A stretch of DNA of 64,000 nt from an uncultured Pelagibacteraceae bacterium (GCA_902536385.1 CACAWY010000001.1:1-64000); one strand, 5' to 3'; shown: positions 38,047 through 48,953, counted from the stretch's first letter. Numbers and translations: made by a program. Notes: generated from the sequence alone by a model not told the origin.

Positions 38047-39056
38047 AAAGATCTATTAAGGCTAAAGCTTGTTAAATTTTGTAGAATTTTTTTATCTTCC
38101 GAGTCAGAAAATATTGCAAGAGCATCAGAAGAAACATTTACAAAATACTCTGCTTTTTTAAACGTTGCTTCAACAGCTTTATATTTGTAAATTAATGCAA
38201 GTGTTTCACTAAAATCTTCCTCCGATCTTTTCTCTTTTTTCATAATTTCATAAAGGAAACTTTTTTCTTCATTATTTCCTTTTTGAAAGATAGTTATTAA
38301 TGGAAGAGTAACTTTACCTTCAAAAAAGTCTTTACCGATTTCTTTACCGAATAATTTTTCTTTAGCATAATAATCAAGAGCATCATCAGCAATTTGAAAG
38401 GCTAATCCCAAATTTCTTCCATATGACTCTAATGCTTTTTTTTCTTTTTCATTTCTATTTGATAAACAAGCTCCCGTTTTTGTTGCAGCAGAGAAAAGTG
38501 AGGCAGTTTTTAAATTAATTATATCTATGTAAGTTTCTTCTAATAGGTCAGCCTCTCCTTTATGCTGGAGCTGTAATACTTCGCCCTGAGCAATCTTAGT
38601 AGAAGTAGACGACAGTAGTTTTAAAACTTCTAAATCTCCGTCTTCTACCATCATTTCAAAGCATCTGCTTAACAAATAATCACCGACTAAAATTGATGAT
38701 TGATTCCCCCAAATGGAATTTGTTGTTTTTACACCTCTTCTTAGTTCACTTTCATCTATCACATCATCGTGTAACAAGGTTGCCGAATGAATCAACTCAA
38801 CACAAGCGGCTAAATTAATATCTCTATCGTCTCCTTTGTAGCCAGTAAGCTTAGCAGACTCTAGCGTAAGCAAGGCTCTTAATCTTTTTCCTCCTGAGTT
38901 CAAATGATGATCACTCATCTTCTCGATTAGAGTGACATCACTTTTTAACTTCTGTTTGATAAGGTTTTCAACTTTTTCAAGTTTTTCACTTAAAAGGTTT
39001 TTTAGTTCCAAGTACGCAGAATTTGCTGATTTTTTTAGTGGTACAACTGATCCCAT
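38043..39056 (-). CDS. ispB: Long-chain polyprenyl diphosphate synthase (octa-/decaprenyl type)
   Basis: All-trans prenyl chain elongation for the ubiquinone side chain. The 337-residue protein has GGKRLR, DDVIDESELRRG (97-108; first Asp-rich motif) and QIADDALDY (second). The residues before the first motif (HSATLLHDD) lack the bulky aromatic pair of short-chain enzymes, so a long product is likely; the length is not fixed by sequence alone. It is divergent from the S49 peptidase gene. Confidence 0.93.
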   Translation of the reverse strand: MGSVVPLKKSANSAYLELKNLLSEKLEKVENLIKQKLKSDVTLIEKMSDHHLNSGGKRLRALLTLESAKLTGYKGDDRDINLAACVELIHSATLLHDDVIDESELRRGVKTTNSIWGNQSSILVGDYLLSRCFEMMVEDGDLEVLKLLSSTSTKIAQGEVLQLQHKGEADLLEETYIDIINLKTASLFSAATKTGACLSNRNEKEKKALESYGRNLGLAFQIADDALDYYAKEKLFGKEIGKDFFEGKVTLPLITIFQKGNNEEKSFLYEIMKKEKRSEEDFSETLALIYKYKAVEATFKKAEYFVNVSSDALAIFSDSEDKKILQNLTSFSLNRSF

Positions 39057-39201
39057 AAATTATCATTATATTTGTTTTATATAATAATAAATTTTTAAAT
39101 GGTAACTTGGTGACGCACCTACAATTCAACTATAAGTAGCGTAATTATTAATTAAATTTTAAATTATTACTGCTATAAGAATAATAATCATCGTAAAAAA
39201 T

Positions 39202-40014
39202 ATGTTTTCAATTTTTAAAAAAAAAAAGATAGTTCCACATGTCAGGCTCACCGGCATAATAGGTTCCGCTGGCAAGTTCAAACAAGGCATGGAACTAGCT
39301 AACCAAAGGGATATTTTAAAGAAAGCTTTTTCTGTTAAAAAAATTACTCATGTTGCTATTTCAATAAATTCACCAGGAGGATCGCCTGTTCAATCACATT
39401 TAATTTACAGTTATATAAGGCAGCTTGCTGAAAAAAATAAAGTGAAAGTTATAATTTTTGCAGAAGACGTTGCTGCATCTGGTGGATATTTTATTGCATG
39501 CGCAGGAGATGAAATTTATGCTAACTCTAGTTCAATTATTGGTTCTATAGGAGTGATATCAGCTTCTTTTGGTTTCAAAGACTTAATTCAAAAAATTGGA
39601 GTTGAAAGAAGAGTTTATACTGCTGGAAAAAACAAAAGTACTTTGGATCCTTTTAAAGAGGAAAAAGAGGAGGATATAAAAAGATTAAAGACTATTCAAT
39701 TAGAGCTTCATGAAGATTTTATTAAAATTGTAGAAAAAAGCAGAGGATCTAAGCTGAAAGACCCTGAAAAAAATAATATTTTCACTGGAGAATTTTGGAC
39801 AGGCAAAACATCGCTCACACTTGGATTAATTGATGGTATTGGTAATGCTGATCAAGTTTTAAAAGAAAAATTTGGAGACAAGGTGATAATAAAAACTTTT
39901 GAAAAACCAAAAGGTTTCATTGCAAGAAAACTTTCTTCATCAACTCAAGATCCTATTGAAAAATTAGTAAATATTATTGAAGAAAAATCGATGTGGCAAA
40001 AATTTGGTTTATAA
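39202..40014 (+). CDS. S49-family serine peptidase (SppA/SohB-like)
   Basis: Signal-peptide-peptidase-like serine protease, 270 residues. Visible are SINSPGGSPVQS (oxyanion region), the nucleophile Ser93 in DVAASGGYFIA, and a Lys candidate at 143/145 in YTAGKNKSTLDP. The N-terminus has no clear membrane segment, so the protein may be soluble or peripherally bound, unlike SppA. The stop is followed directly by glyQ. Confidence 0.9.
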   Translation: MFSIFKKKKIVPHVRLTGIIGSAGKFKQGMELANQRDILKKAFSVKKITHVAISINSPGGSPVQSHLIYSYIRQLAEKNKVKVIIFAEDVAASGGYFIACAGDEIYANSSSIIGSIGVISASFGFKDLIQKIGVERRVYTAGKNKSTLDPFKEEKEEDIKRLKTIQLELHEDFIKIVEKSRGSKLKDPEKNNIFTGEFWTGKTSLTLGLIDGIGNADQVLKEKFGDKVIIKTFEKPKGFIARKLSSSTQDPIEKLVNIIEEKSMWQKFGL

Positions 40015-40899
40015 ATGCCAGCTAAAAAAAAAGTTAAACAAAAACTAAATTTTCTATCTTTTCAAGAAATAATTATGAACCTTCAAAAATTTTGGGGAAA
40101 AAACGGATGTGTAATTTTACAACCCTATGATATGGAAGTTGGTGCAGGCACTTTTCACCCAGCGACAACTCTAAGATCACTTGGCCCTAAACCTTGGAAG
40201 GCTGCTTACGTACAGCCATCCAGAAGACCTACAGATGGCAGGTATGGTGAAAATCCAAATCGACTACAACATTATTATCAATATCAAGTAATTATAAAAC
40301 CCTCTCCAAAAAATATTAAACAACTTTATTTAAAAAGTTTAGAAGCTATAGGTATTGATGTAAAAAATCATGATATTCGTTTTGTTGAAGATGATTGGGA
40401 AAGTCCAACCTTAGGAGCAGCAGGATTAGGATGGGAAGTTTGGTGTGATGGAATGGAGATAACTCAATTTACTTACTTTCAACAAATGACAGGTATAGAG
40501 TGTAAACCTGTTCCAGTTGAAATTACCTATGGTCTAGAGAGACTATGTATGTTTGTTCAAGAAAAAAATAATGTTTTTGATCTGGACTGGAATAATGATG
40601 GCGTGAAATATAAAGAAGTTTTTTTTCAAGCCGAAAAAGAATTTTCTGCTTATAATTTTGAGTTTGCTAACACAGATACTTTACTAAAAAGTTTTGAAAA
40701 TATTGAAAATGAGTGTAAATCCTTACTCGAAAAGAAACTCTCATTACCAGCATATGATCAATGTCTAAAAGCTAGTCATATTTTTAATTTACTAGACGCT
40801 CGTGGAGTAATTGGTGTAGCAGAAAGAACTGGCTATATCACCAGGATAAGGGAGCTCGCAAAAGGTTGTGGTGCCCTATGGTTAAGCTCACAAACTTAA
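40015..40899 (+). CDS. glyQ: Glycyl-tRNA synthetase alpha subunit
   Basis: Catalytic half of the bacterial alpha2beta2 glycyl-tRNA synthetase. The 294 residues contain [36 protein letters not shown] and [19 protein letters not shown], all strongly conserved. It begins on the base after the S49 peptidase stop; glyS follows after three bases. Confidence 0.98.
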   Translation: MPAKKKVKQKLNFLSFQEIIMNLQKFWGKNGCVILQPYDMEVGAGTFHPATTLRSLGPKPWKAAYVQPSRRPTDGRYGENPNRLQHYYQYQVIIKPSPKNIKQLYLKSLEAIGIDVKNHDIRFVEDDWESPTLGAAGLGWEVWCDGMEITQFTYFQQMTGIECKPVPVEITYGLERLCMFVQEKNNVFDLDWNNDGVKYKEVFFQAEKEFSAYNFEFANTDTLLKSFENIENECKSLLEKKLSLPAYDQCLKASHIFNLLDARGVIGVAERTGYITRIRELAKGCGALWLSSQT

Positions 40900-40902
40900 A
40901 TT

Positions 40903-42957
40903 ATGGCAGAACTTTTATTGGAATTGTATAGTGAGGAAATTCCACCTCAATTACAAATAGCAGCTAGGTCTCAGATAAAACAATTTATTGAAAATTTTTT
41001 TAAAGAGAACAATATAAAATTTAATGAATTATCTGTTTACTCTTCACCAACAAGACTAACAATATTTACAAAAGATCTTGCTGAAAAAATTAAAATAGAG
41101 GCTAAACAAATCAAAGGACCGAAGGTAGGCTCTCCAGATAAAGTATTACAAGGCTTTATAAGATCTAAAAACTTAAATGAGAAAGACTTAATTAAAAAAG
41201 ACACTGACAAAGGAGAATTTTATTTTATTAAAACTCAATCTCAATCAATCTTAGTTGCAGATCTATTAATTAAATTTATTCCAAAAGCAATAGGATCAAT
41301 TAATTGGAAAAAATCAATGAAATGGTCAGATCATAATTTGATATGGGGTAGGCCGCTCAGGTCAATTTTTGCAAAGTTTAACAATAAAAAATTAACTTTT
41401 GAATTCGAACATTTTGATACTACCGATGAGGTAATTATTGAACAAGATTTGATTACCAAAACTAAAAAAATAAAAGATTTTAAAGATTACCTAAATTTTT
41501 TAAAAAGTAACAGAATAATTGTAGATCACAAGGAAAGAGAAAAGATCATTCTTAAAAAAATCAGTTCGTTTTCTAAATCTAAACAGTATAAAGAGAATTT
41601 AAATCCAAAGCTTTTGGAGGAAGTGGTTAATATTGTAGAGGATCCGAATTTGCTCCATATCAGTTTTAGTAAAGATTTTCTAGAAATACCAAAAGAAATT
41701 ATAATCTCTACTTTAGAGAAACATCAGAGATATTTCCCGATATTTGATAGTCGAGATCGATTAACTAATCATTTTTTTGTTGTAGCGAACAAAAAAGACG
41801 AAAAAAAATTAATTACGCAAGGAAATAAAAGAGTTGTAGAAGCCAGACTAGCAGATGCTAAATTTTTCTGGGACAAAGATATATCTAAAAATTTGATAAA
41901 ACAAATAGCCAATTTAAAATCAGTAACTTTCTATGAAAAACTTGGAACTATTTACGATAAAACACAAAGATTAAGACAGCTGGCTGGCTTATTATCTGAT
42001 GATTTAAATATCAACAAAGAAAAAGTTCAAGTTGCAGCCTCCATTTCTAAATCAGATTTATGTTCCGACCTAGTTCGAGAATATCCAGAGCTTCAAGGCG
42101 TAATGGGAAAATATTTTGCAATAGCTCAAGGTTTTGATCAAGATGTAGCAAATTCAGTAAGCGATCATTATTTGCCAACAGGTCTTTCTTCACTTATTCC
42201 GAAAAAACCTTTTAGCTACTCTATCTCAATTGTAGATAGGATAGACACTTTAGTTGGTTTTTTTGTCATCAATGAAAAACCCACGAGTTCAAAAGACCCT
42301 TTTGCTTTGAGACGAGCTGCAATAGGATTACTAAGAATAATTATTGAAAATAAATTATCATTTAAACTAAGAGATCTAATTAGCTATGCTGTAAGACTTT
42401 ATCAAGAACAAGGTGTTGAAATTAATAACGATAAAACTGAAAAAGAAGTTCTAGAATTTATAAAAGAAAGAATGCGAAACGTTTTAAAATTGAAAAATAT
42501 TAAAACTGATATTATTGAGGCGTCAGTTAGTTCTCATGCGGGAGATAATTTTTTAGATCTTTATGCAAAAACTATTTTAATTCATAAATATAAAAATAAA
42601 GGAATTGGTCTTAATGCAATTAATTCTTATAAACGAGCATCAAACATTTTGGATAAAGCTGGAAAAGGAATCACAGGAAGACCAGATGCTGTTTTATTTA
42701 GAAAGGAAGAAGAAAAAGTTCTTCATGAAAAAATTAATGAAATTAGAAAAGCTTTTACTGTTAAAGATGACAATAAAGACTACGAAAGTTTGTTAATAAA
42801 GTTATCTAACACCAAAGAATCTACAGATAATTTTTTTGATAATGTGGTAGTAAATGATGAAAATCATGATATTAAAAATAATCGATTAGAGCTATTAAAA
42901 ATGTTTTGTAACACTTTTGATAATTTTATCGATTTTTCAAAATTAGAAGGTTTGTAA
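40903..42957 (+). CDS. glyS: Glycyl-tRNA synthetase beta subunit
   Basis: tRNA-binding partner of GlyQ. The 684 residues begin MAELLLELYSEEIPPQ and include KGPKVGSP, HQRYFPIFD, VVEARLADAKFFWDKD, the HD-like domain around SKSDLCSDLVREYPELQGVMG and a C-terminal anticodon-binding region. The stop overlaps the ppdK start by one base. Confidence 0.97.
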   Translation: MAELLLELYSEEIPPQLQIAARSQIKQFIENFFKENNIKFNELSVYSSPTRLTIFTKDLAEKIKIEAKQIKGPKVGSPDKVLQGFIRSKNLNEKDLIKKDTDKGEFYFIKTQSQSILVADLLIKFIPKAIGSINWKKSMKWSDHNLIWGRPLRSIFAKFNNKKLTFEFEHFDTTDEVIIEQDLITKTKKIKDFKDYLNFLKSNRIIVDHKEREKIILKKISSFSKSKQYKENLNPKLLEEVVNIVEDPNLLHISFSKDFLEIPKEIIISTLEKHQRYFPIFDSRDRLTNHFFVVANKKDEKKLITQGNKRVVEARLADAKFFWDKDISKNLIKQIANLKSVTFYEKLGTIYDKTQRLRQLAGLLSDDLNINKEKVQVAASISKSDLCSDLVREYPELQGVMGKYFAIAQGFDQDVANSVSDHYLPTGLSSLIPKKPFSYSISIVDRIDTLVGFFVINEKPTSSKDPFALRRAAIGLLRIIIENKLSFKLRDLISYAVRLYQEQGVEINNDKTEKEVLEFIKERMRNVLKLKNIKTDIIEASVSSHAGDNFLDLYAKTILIHKYKNKGIGLNAINSYKRASNILDKAGKGITGRPDAVLFRKEEEKVLHEKINEIRKAFTVKDDNKDYESLLIKLSNTKESTDNFFDNVVVNDENHDIKNNRLELLKMFCNTFDNFIDFSKLEGL

Positions 42958-45620
42958 TGGCAAAAGTTGTGTTTAGTTTTGATGATAAATCTGCAAAGAA
43001 ATTAAAGAATAAAAAAAATATTTTAGGTGGTAAGGGAGCCAATCTTGGAGAGATGGGAAGATTAGGTTTACCCGTTCCTCCTGGATTCACAATTACAACA
43101 GATGTTTGTGATCTTTTTTATAAAAACAAAAAAAAACTTCCTAAAAGTGTTATTAAAAATATCGAAGCAGAGCTAAAAAATATTGAAAAGAAAACTAAAA
43201 AGAAGTTTGGTGATCTTACAAATCCATTATTAGTTTCAGTCAGATCAGGTGCTAGAATTTCTATGCCTGGTATGATGGATACGATTTTAAATCTCGGTCT
43301 AAATGATAAAACAGTAGAGTCATTGAAAAAAACTTCAAACGGTAGATTTGCTAAAGATAGCTATAGAAGATTTATACAAATGTATAGCAATGTAGTTTTG
43401 GGGGTAGAAGGACATTTGTTTGAGGAACTAATTGATAATTACAAATTAACTAAAGGAGTTTTATTAGACACAGACTTAGACGAGAGCGATTGGGATGGCT
43501 TGATTATTAATTTTAAAAAGTTAGTAAAAAAAGAAAAAAAAATTAATTTTCCTCAAGACGTCAAAGAACAATTATTAGGAGCAATAAATGCAGTATTTTT
43601 ATCTTGGGACAGCCAAAGAGCAAAAACTTATAGAAAATTAAATCAAATTCCAGATCATTGGGGAACTGCAGTAAACGTTCAAGCAATGGTTTTCGGAAAC
43701 ATGGGTAACAATAGTTCAACAGGTGTTGCTTTTACTAGAAATCCATCAACTGGCGATAAATCTTTTTTTGGTGAATTTTTAATTAATGCCCAAGGTGAAG
43801 ATGTTGTAGCAGGAACGCGAACGCCTCAATATATAACAAAGAAAGCTAAACAAGAGTCTGGTTCAAAAGATCCATCAATGGAAGAGGCGATGCCTAAAGT
43901 TTATAAAGAGCTGGCAAAAGTATTCCTAAAATTAGAAAAACATTACAAAGATATGCAGGACATCGAGTTTACAGTTGAAAATAATAAGCTATGGATGTTG
44001 CAAACTAGATCAGGAAAAAGAACAGCGAAAGCTGCAATTAAAATTGCAGTGGATATGGTTAAAGAAAAATTGATTTCAAAAAAAGAAGCAATCAAAAGAA
44101 TTGATCCAAATACTTTAGATACTTTACTACATCCTACTTTAGACGAAAAAGTTGAGAAAGAGGTAATTGCTTCGGGATTACCGGCATCTCCAGGCGCTGC
44201 AAGTGGTAAAGTTGTTTTCACTGCTGATGAAGCAGAGAAATTAAACGGGATGATGCAAGATACAATATTAGTGAGGTTAGAAACTTCACCAGAGGATATA
44301 CATGGAATGCATGCAGCTAAAGGAATACTTACTGCAAGAGGTGGCATGACTAGTCACGCTGCGGTTGTAGCACGAGGAATGGGTAGACCATGTGTTTCGG
44401 GTTCAAGTGAAATTACGATAGATTATGAATTGAAACAACTTAAAGCTGGTGATGTGATAATTAAAGAGGGAGATATTATTACTATAGACGGTGGAAGCGG
44501 AAAAGTAATGAAAGGCTTAGTGCCTACTGTTCAACCTGAAATTTCTGGTTATTTCTCTACAATAATGAAATGGGCTGATGAATTTAGAAAATTAAAAGTT
44601 AGAACGAATGCTGAAACAGAAGCAGACAGTAAAACAGCGAGAGAATTCGGTGCTGAGGGGATTGGTTTATGTAGAACAGAGCATATGTTCTTTGATGAAG
44701 AAAGAATTTTATCAGTAAGACAAATGATTTTATCTAAATCGAGAGAAGATAGAAATAGTGCTTTAGATAAACTCCAACCTTATCAAAAAGAAGACTTTAA
44801 AAAAATATTTAAAATTATGTCGGGTTTACCTGTTACAGTAAGATTATTAGATCCACCGCTTCATGAGTTTCTGCCAAAAGCTGATAAAGACATAGAGGAA
44901 GTCGCAAGATTATTAAATTTATCAGCGAAAGAAGTCAAAGATAGAATAGCAGAACTCCATGAAGAAAATCCTATGCTTGGACATAGAGGATGTAGGCTTG
45001 GTATTTCTTTTCCAGAAATTTATGAAATGCAATGTAGAGCAATATTTGAAGCTATAGTCGAATTAAAAAAACAAAAAGTAAAAGCAGCTTTTGTAGAAAT
45101 AATGATACCGTTGGTTTCAACTGAGTCTGAGTTAAAAATTTTAAGAGCTTTAGTAAATAAAATTGCTAAAGAAATAGAAAAAGAAAGTAAATTAAAACTT
45201 GAATATATGGTCGGCACAATGATTGAATTACCACGTGCTGCCTTACAAGCAAAGTCTATCTCAAAACATGCTGATTTTTTTAGCTTTGGAACTAATGATT
45301 TAACTCAAACAACATTTGGAATAAGCAGAGATGACTCAGGTAAATTCTTAAACGATTATATTGATAATAAAATATTTGATGTAGATCCATTTGTAAGTAT
45401 TGATCAAAATGGAGTAGGTGAGCTAGTAGAAATTGCATCTTTAAGAGGCAGAAAAACTAATAAAAATATTAAGTTAGGAATTTGCGGTGAGCATGGTGGC
45501 GATCCAAAGAGTATTGAATTTTGCTCTAGAACAGGACTAAACTATGTTTCCTGCTCTCCATTTAGAGTCCCAGTTGCAAGATTAGCTGCGGCTCAAGCTG
45601 AGCTTTCAAAATATTCATAA
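42957..45620 (+). CDS. ppdK: Pyruvate, phosphate dikinase
   Basis: Reversibly converts pyruvate, ATP and phosphate to PEP, AMP and diphosphate; can serve in place of pyruvate kinase or PEP synthase. The 887 residues contain GGKGANLGEMGRLGLPVPPG (ATP-grasp), the swivelling phosphohistidine domain GGMTSHAAVVARGMGRP (His467), and the PEP-binding barrel with HRGCRLGI, GTNDLTQTTFG and CGEHGGDP. It ends the sppA-glyQ-glyS-ppdK run. Confidence 0.98.
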   Translation: MAKVVFSFDDKSAKKLKNKKNILGGKGANLGEMGRLGLPVPPGFTITTDVCDLFYKNKKKLPKSVIKNIEAELKNIEKKTKKKFGDLTNPLLVSVRSGARISMPGMMDTILNLGLNDKTVESLKKTSNGRFAKDSYRRFIQMYSNVVLGVEGHLFEELIDNYKLTKGVLLDTDLDESDWDGLIINFKKLVKKEKKINFPQDVKEQLLGAINAVFLSWDSQRAKTYRKLNQIPDHWGTAVNVQAMVFGNMGNNSSTGVAFTRNPSTGDKSFFGEFLINAQGEDVVAGTRTPQYITKKAKQESGSKDPSMEEAMPKVYKELAKVFLKLEKHYKDMQDIEFTVENNKLWMLQTRSGKRTAKAAIKIAVDMVKEKLISKKEAIKRIDPNTLDTLLHPTLDEKVEKEVIASGLPASPGAASGKVVFTADEAEKLNGMMQDTILVRLETSPEDIHGMHAAKGILTARGGMTSHAAVVARGMGRPCVSGSSEITIDYELKQLKAGDVIIKEGDIITIDGGSGKVMKGLVPTVQPEISGYFSTIMKWADEFRKLKVRTNAETEADSKTAREFGAEGIGLCRTEHMFFDEERILSVRQMILSKSREDRNSALDKLQPYQKEDFKKIFKIMSGLPVTVRLLDPPLHEFLPKADKDIEEVARLLNLSAKEVKDRIAELHEENPMLGHRGCRLGISFPEIYEMQCRAIFEAIVELKKQKVKAAFVEIMIPLVSTESELKILRALVNKIAKEIEKESKLKLEYMVGTMIELPRAALQAKSISKHADFFSFGTNDLTQTTFGISRDDSGKFLNDYIDNKIFDVDPFVSIDQNGVGELVEIASLRGRKTNKNIKLGICGEHGGDPKSIEFCSRTGLNYVSCSPFRVPVARLAAAQAELSKYS

Positions 45621-45782
45621 ATTATAATCAATTCGCATATTCCAAAAAGACATAATTTTTTTAAAGCTAATGTTGATTTTCGTCTCTACTCAAAGTTGTA
45701 TCAAAAATTTATAATTGATTTGAGTTTTACATAAATTTTTTTTTGACCTAATATGAACTCAAGTCTTAAGGAACAAAAAAAT

Positions 45783-48122
45783 ATGATAGTGAAAAAAATT
45801 TTAACTTTTTGGGTCTTGATGTGTTTTGTTTTTCAGCAAAAAAATGTTTTTGCTGGAACAAATAATGGAACAATTGGAGTTTATGGTTCTACTGATGGAA
45901 ATGCAGGTGCCGTGGTTAGACCAAGTAATGATGAGACATACACAAACAATGGTACCATTCAAGGCTGGAGAGGTTTAATAAATATTAGAAGTAGATCAGG
46001 CACAACAACAATTAATAGTGAAGGGGCAGTAATAAAGTTTAGTGGAACTGGCGGATGGATGCCAGGTGGTACTAATGCTGAAACAAATACATCAACATTA
46101 AATAATACTTTAGAAAATTATGGTACTTTAGGACAAACTTCTGCTGGTAACCGACCAGTACACACTGAAAGCACAGGAAACAATACAGTAACTAATTATA
46201 GCACGGGATCGATTTTATCAAATAATATTGCTGTAAGTTTTTGGTCTAATAGGGGAGAGAATGAATTTACTAATAGCGGGACAGTTACTGGTGGAAATTA
46301 TGGTTTTGAAGCCTCATATAAAAGTAGAAGTCAAACAGGAACTCTCGCAACTTTATCTCTAGAATTTACAAATAATAGTGGTGGAACAATTACAGGCACT
46401 AGTAAGAATGGTGCACATATAGCTGCACCCGCCGTTCCAACACTCTCTAATGCAGGAACTATCACTGGCGGTGAAGATGGAGTTTGGCTGCATTCTGGAA
46501 CAACTGTAACTTCTTTTACAAATACCGGTACAATTACCGGAGGAACAATTGATATCGACAATGATGGTACAATTACCACAATGAACAATGACCAAGGTGG
46601 AAGTGATACACTTACATTTGATGGAGAAGTTCCAACTAACTATAATGTTGTTTTAAACTCTACTTCTGATTTTGGTAAAATAGATTTTTCAAATGAGAGC
46701 GGATCTTTATCTTTTGGAATAGACTCTTCATCTACTCTTGCAGCAAATACTTACTCTTCAGTTCTACAAAATATTGAGGAAGACAACATTGGTAATGAAG
46801 CAACATGGATAAATTATAACAGTACATTTAAATGGAGGCTAGTCGCAAATGGAAATGATTGGGATCTAGAAATAGCTAACAGAAGAACAGGTTATAAAGT
46901 TAGGATACCAAAAACAAGATTTTCAGCAATAGCCTCAGTTTTAGAAAACATTAATACTAATGGAACCATGTCTACTCTTACGAGCAATCTTGACTCTTTG
47001 TCTGACACAGCTTTGGAAAAAGCAATGAGACAAATCAAAGGAATGACTATTCAAAAATCAATTGGTCAAAGTGTGAAAAGCAATAATAGCTTTAAAAGAG
47101 CTATGACAAGTGCAGTTAAAGGACCAAGCTTTGGTCAATTAGTTCAAAATAATTTCGCTAGTTTAAGTTTTGATGATGTCCAAAATTACTATAACCCTAG
47201 AGTAGAAAAAATAAATTTAACAAAAGATTTTACAATTAGTGATATTGCTAATATTTATTCAAAAAGAAACTTATTACAAATAGGTGCACCAGATAATTCA
47301 TTTTATCTAAGAACTTTTGGTGGTGTCACAGATCAGGAAAAAGTTGGAGATGATATTGGTTATGAGTCAACCACAGCAGGTTTTGTTTTTGGAAATCAAA
47401 CTATTATCGATAATTTACAAGCAGGATGGGGACTAGGATTTTCAACAACAGGATTAGATTATGACGAGGGTTATGGTTTAAATAATACTCACAGTTTACA
47501 TGCCAGCTTTTTTGCAAATAAAGAGTACGGAATGTTAGATACATCTTTGAATTTAGGTTCATTTGTTTCTAAAAATAATTCAACAAGGAACGTTACTGAA
47601 GGAAGTACACAAACATTAAAGTCCGATAGGTATGAATTAGGCTTTGATTTAACTGGAGGAATTTCAAAAAAGATAAATTTAGGTGGTTGGATTTTTAATC
47701 CAACAGCTACAGTTAATACTGCCTATGTTTTACAAGATGATATTGATGAAAGTGGGGGAGATTTAGCTCTTAAAATTAAAACTGATAATTTATTGCAAAT
47801 CAAACCGGAATTAGGTTTCAATTTAGATAGAGAGTTCTCAAATGATGGCTTCATATCCAAAGGATTTAATCTTTCTCTATTTGGTAGCGAGGAGAATAAA
47901 TTGGATGGGGCTGACTCAACTGCTACAATAAAAGATACTGGTGATGGTTATTCTTTAACAGAAAATAAGAAAAGAGATCAATTTGTTACTTTAGGATTAG
48001 GATATTCCTCTATTAATGAAAAAAATAAAAGTCAATTTTTAATAAATGCTTTCGGTACACAAAATACAAGTAATGATATGAACTCCTCTTTAATTTCATT
48101 CACTTACAATAAAAAGTTTTAA
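45783..48122 (+). CDS. Autotransporter (type Va secretion) outer-membrane protein
   Basis: A surface or secreted passenger joined to its own outer-membrane pore. The 779-residue product has a signal peptide (FWVLMCFVFQQKNVFA), a passenger of beta-helix-like repeats (NSGTVTGG, GGTITG, NAGTITGG, NTGTITGG between about 46265 and 46580), a linker/helical part, and a C-terminal beta-barrel of about 285 residues ending in NKKF with terminal Phe as needed for BAM recognition. An ATG ten codons upstream (45753) is possible, but AAGGA lies before 45783 and signal peptide form favours it. Passenger function is unknown; adhesion is a common role. Confidence 0.88.
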   Translation: MIVKKILTFWVLMCFVFQQKNVFAGTNNGTIGVYGSTDGNAGAVVRPSNDETYTNNGTIQGWRGLINIRSRSGTTTINSEGAVIKFSGTGGWMPGGTNAETNTSTLNNTLENYGTLGQTSAGNRPVHTESTGNNTVTNYSTGSILSNNIAVSFWSNRGENEFTNSGTVTGGNYGFEASYKSRSQTGTLATLSLEFTNNSGGTITGTSKNGAHIAAPAVPTLSNAGTITGGEDGVWLHSGTTVTSFTNTGTITGGTIDIDNDGTITTMNNDQGGSDTLTFDGEVPTNYNVVLNSTSDFGKIDFSNESGSLSFGIDSSSTLAANTYSSVLQNIEEDNIGNEATWINYNSTFKWRLVANGNDWDLEIANRRTGYKVRIPKTRFSAIASVLENINTNGTMSTLTSNLDSLSDTALEKAMRQIKGMTIQKSIGQSVKSNNSFKRAMTSAVKGPSFGQLVQNNFASLSFDDVQNYYNPRVEKINLTKDFTISDIANIYSKRNLLQIGAPDNSFYLRTFGGVTDQEKVGDDIGYESTTAGFVFGNQTIIDNLQAGWGLGFSTTGLDYDEGYGLNNTHSLHASFFANKEYGMLDTSLNLGSFVSKNNSTRNVTEGSTQTLKSDRYELGFDLTGGISKKINLGGWIFNPTATVNTAYVLQDDIDESGGDLALKIKTDNLLQIKPELGFNLDREFSNDGFISKGFNLSLFGSEENKLDGADSTATIKDTGDGYSLTENKKRDQFVTLGLGYSSINEKNKSQFLINAFGTQNTSNDMNSSLISFTYNKKF

Positions 48123-48949
48123 AGTATTAATAAGCTACTATCAAAAGATTTAGCGCTATGGGTAATAGCCCCAGCTGAAATTCTATCTACCCCAGTTTTA
48201 GAAATTCGTTTAATATTTTTTAAGGTAGCATTACCTGAATACTCGGTTTGATATTTATTTTTACAAAGTTTTAAACATTTTTTTAATTGAGAAGAGTTCA
48301 TATTATCAAAAAGTATTCTTTTAAATTTTAAACCCGTAACCTGCTTTAGTTGATTGATGTTTTCTATTTCGACAGTAATAATTTTTTTTGTTTTTATCGC
48401 TTTTTTAACTAAGTCTCTTAGACTATTTGATGCTCTTATATGATTATCCTTAATAAGAATTTCATCACTTAAATTGTATCTATGATTATGCCCACCGCCT
48501 TTTTTGACAGCATATTTTTCAAGTGTTCTCAAATTAGGTGTAGTTTTCCTTGTACAACAGATCTTAGTTTTTTTACTAATTTTTTTTACCAATTGATTAG
48601 TGATTGTTGCGATACCTGAGGCATGATTAAGAAAGTTTAAACCAGTTCTCTCAGCGGTTAAGATTGTTTTTGTTTTAGCTTTTATATTAGCAATTACTTT
48701 ATTTTTTTTTATTTTTTTCCCATCAGAGACTTTCTTTGTAAAAATGGTTTCTCTTCCAATTAATTTAAATGCTGTTTTACAAAACTCTAAACCAGCTATC
48801 ACACCATCTTGTTTAGCTATTATCCTAGCTTTAATAATTTTATTTTTTGAACTAATAATGTTTGTAGTGATATCACCTCTAGGCTTCAGGTCTTCCTTTA
48901 GAGCCTTTCTTACAACTGATTTAATATAAAATTGATTTAATACTTGCAC
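48119..48949 (-). CDS. nadC: Quinolinate phosphoribosyltransferase
   Basis: Converts quinolinate and PRPP to nicotinate mononucleotide in NAD synthesis. The 276 residues include EDLKPRGDITT, LTAERTGLNFLNHASGIAT, TRKTTPNLRTLEKYAVKKGG and GHNHRYNLSDEILIKDNH. It follows nadA by four bases on the minus strand. Confidence 0.97.
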   Translation of the reverse strand: MQVLNQFYIKSVVRKALKEDLKPRGDITTNIISSKNKIIKARIIAKQDGVIAGLEFCKTAFKLIGRETIFTKKVSDGKKIKKNKVIANIKAKTKTILTAERTGLNFLNHASGIATITNQLVKKISKKTKICCTRKTTPNLRTLEKYAVKKGGGHNHRYNLSDEILIKDNHIRASNSLRDLVKKAIKTKKIITVEIENINQLKQVTGLKFKRILFDNMNSSQLKKCLKLCKNKYQTEYSGNATLKNIKRISKTGVDRISAGAITHSAKSFDSSLLIL

Positions 48950-48953
48950 TGAA

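Noticed and set aside
39057-39201. GGTGACGCACC hairpin between ispB and the S49 peptidase gene
   Set aside because: Four-pair stem with three-base loop and no T-run; not enough for a structured RNA or terminator, though divergent promoters must be here.
43943-44347. 134-codon open frame antisense to ppdK
   Set aside because: Lies wholly inside a strongly conserved enzyme gene; no ribosome site and composition typical of an opposite-frame shadow.
46331-46588. Two overlapping minus-strand frames within the autotransporter repeats
   Set aside because: Explained by the repeated GGT/ACA codons of the passenger; no start signals.
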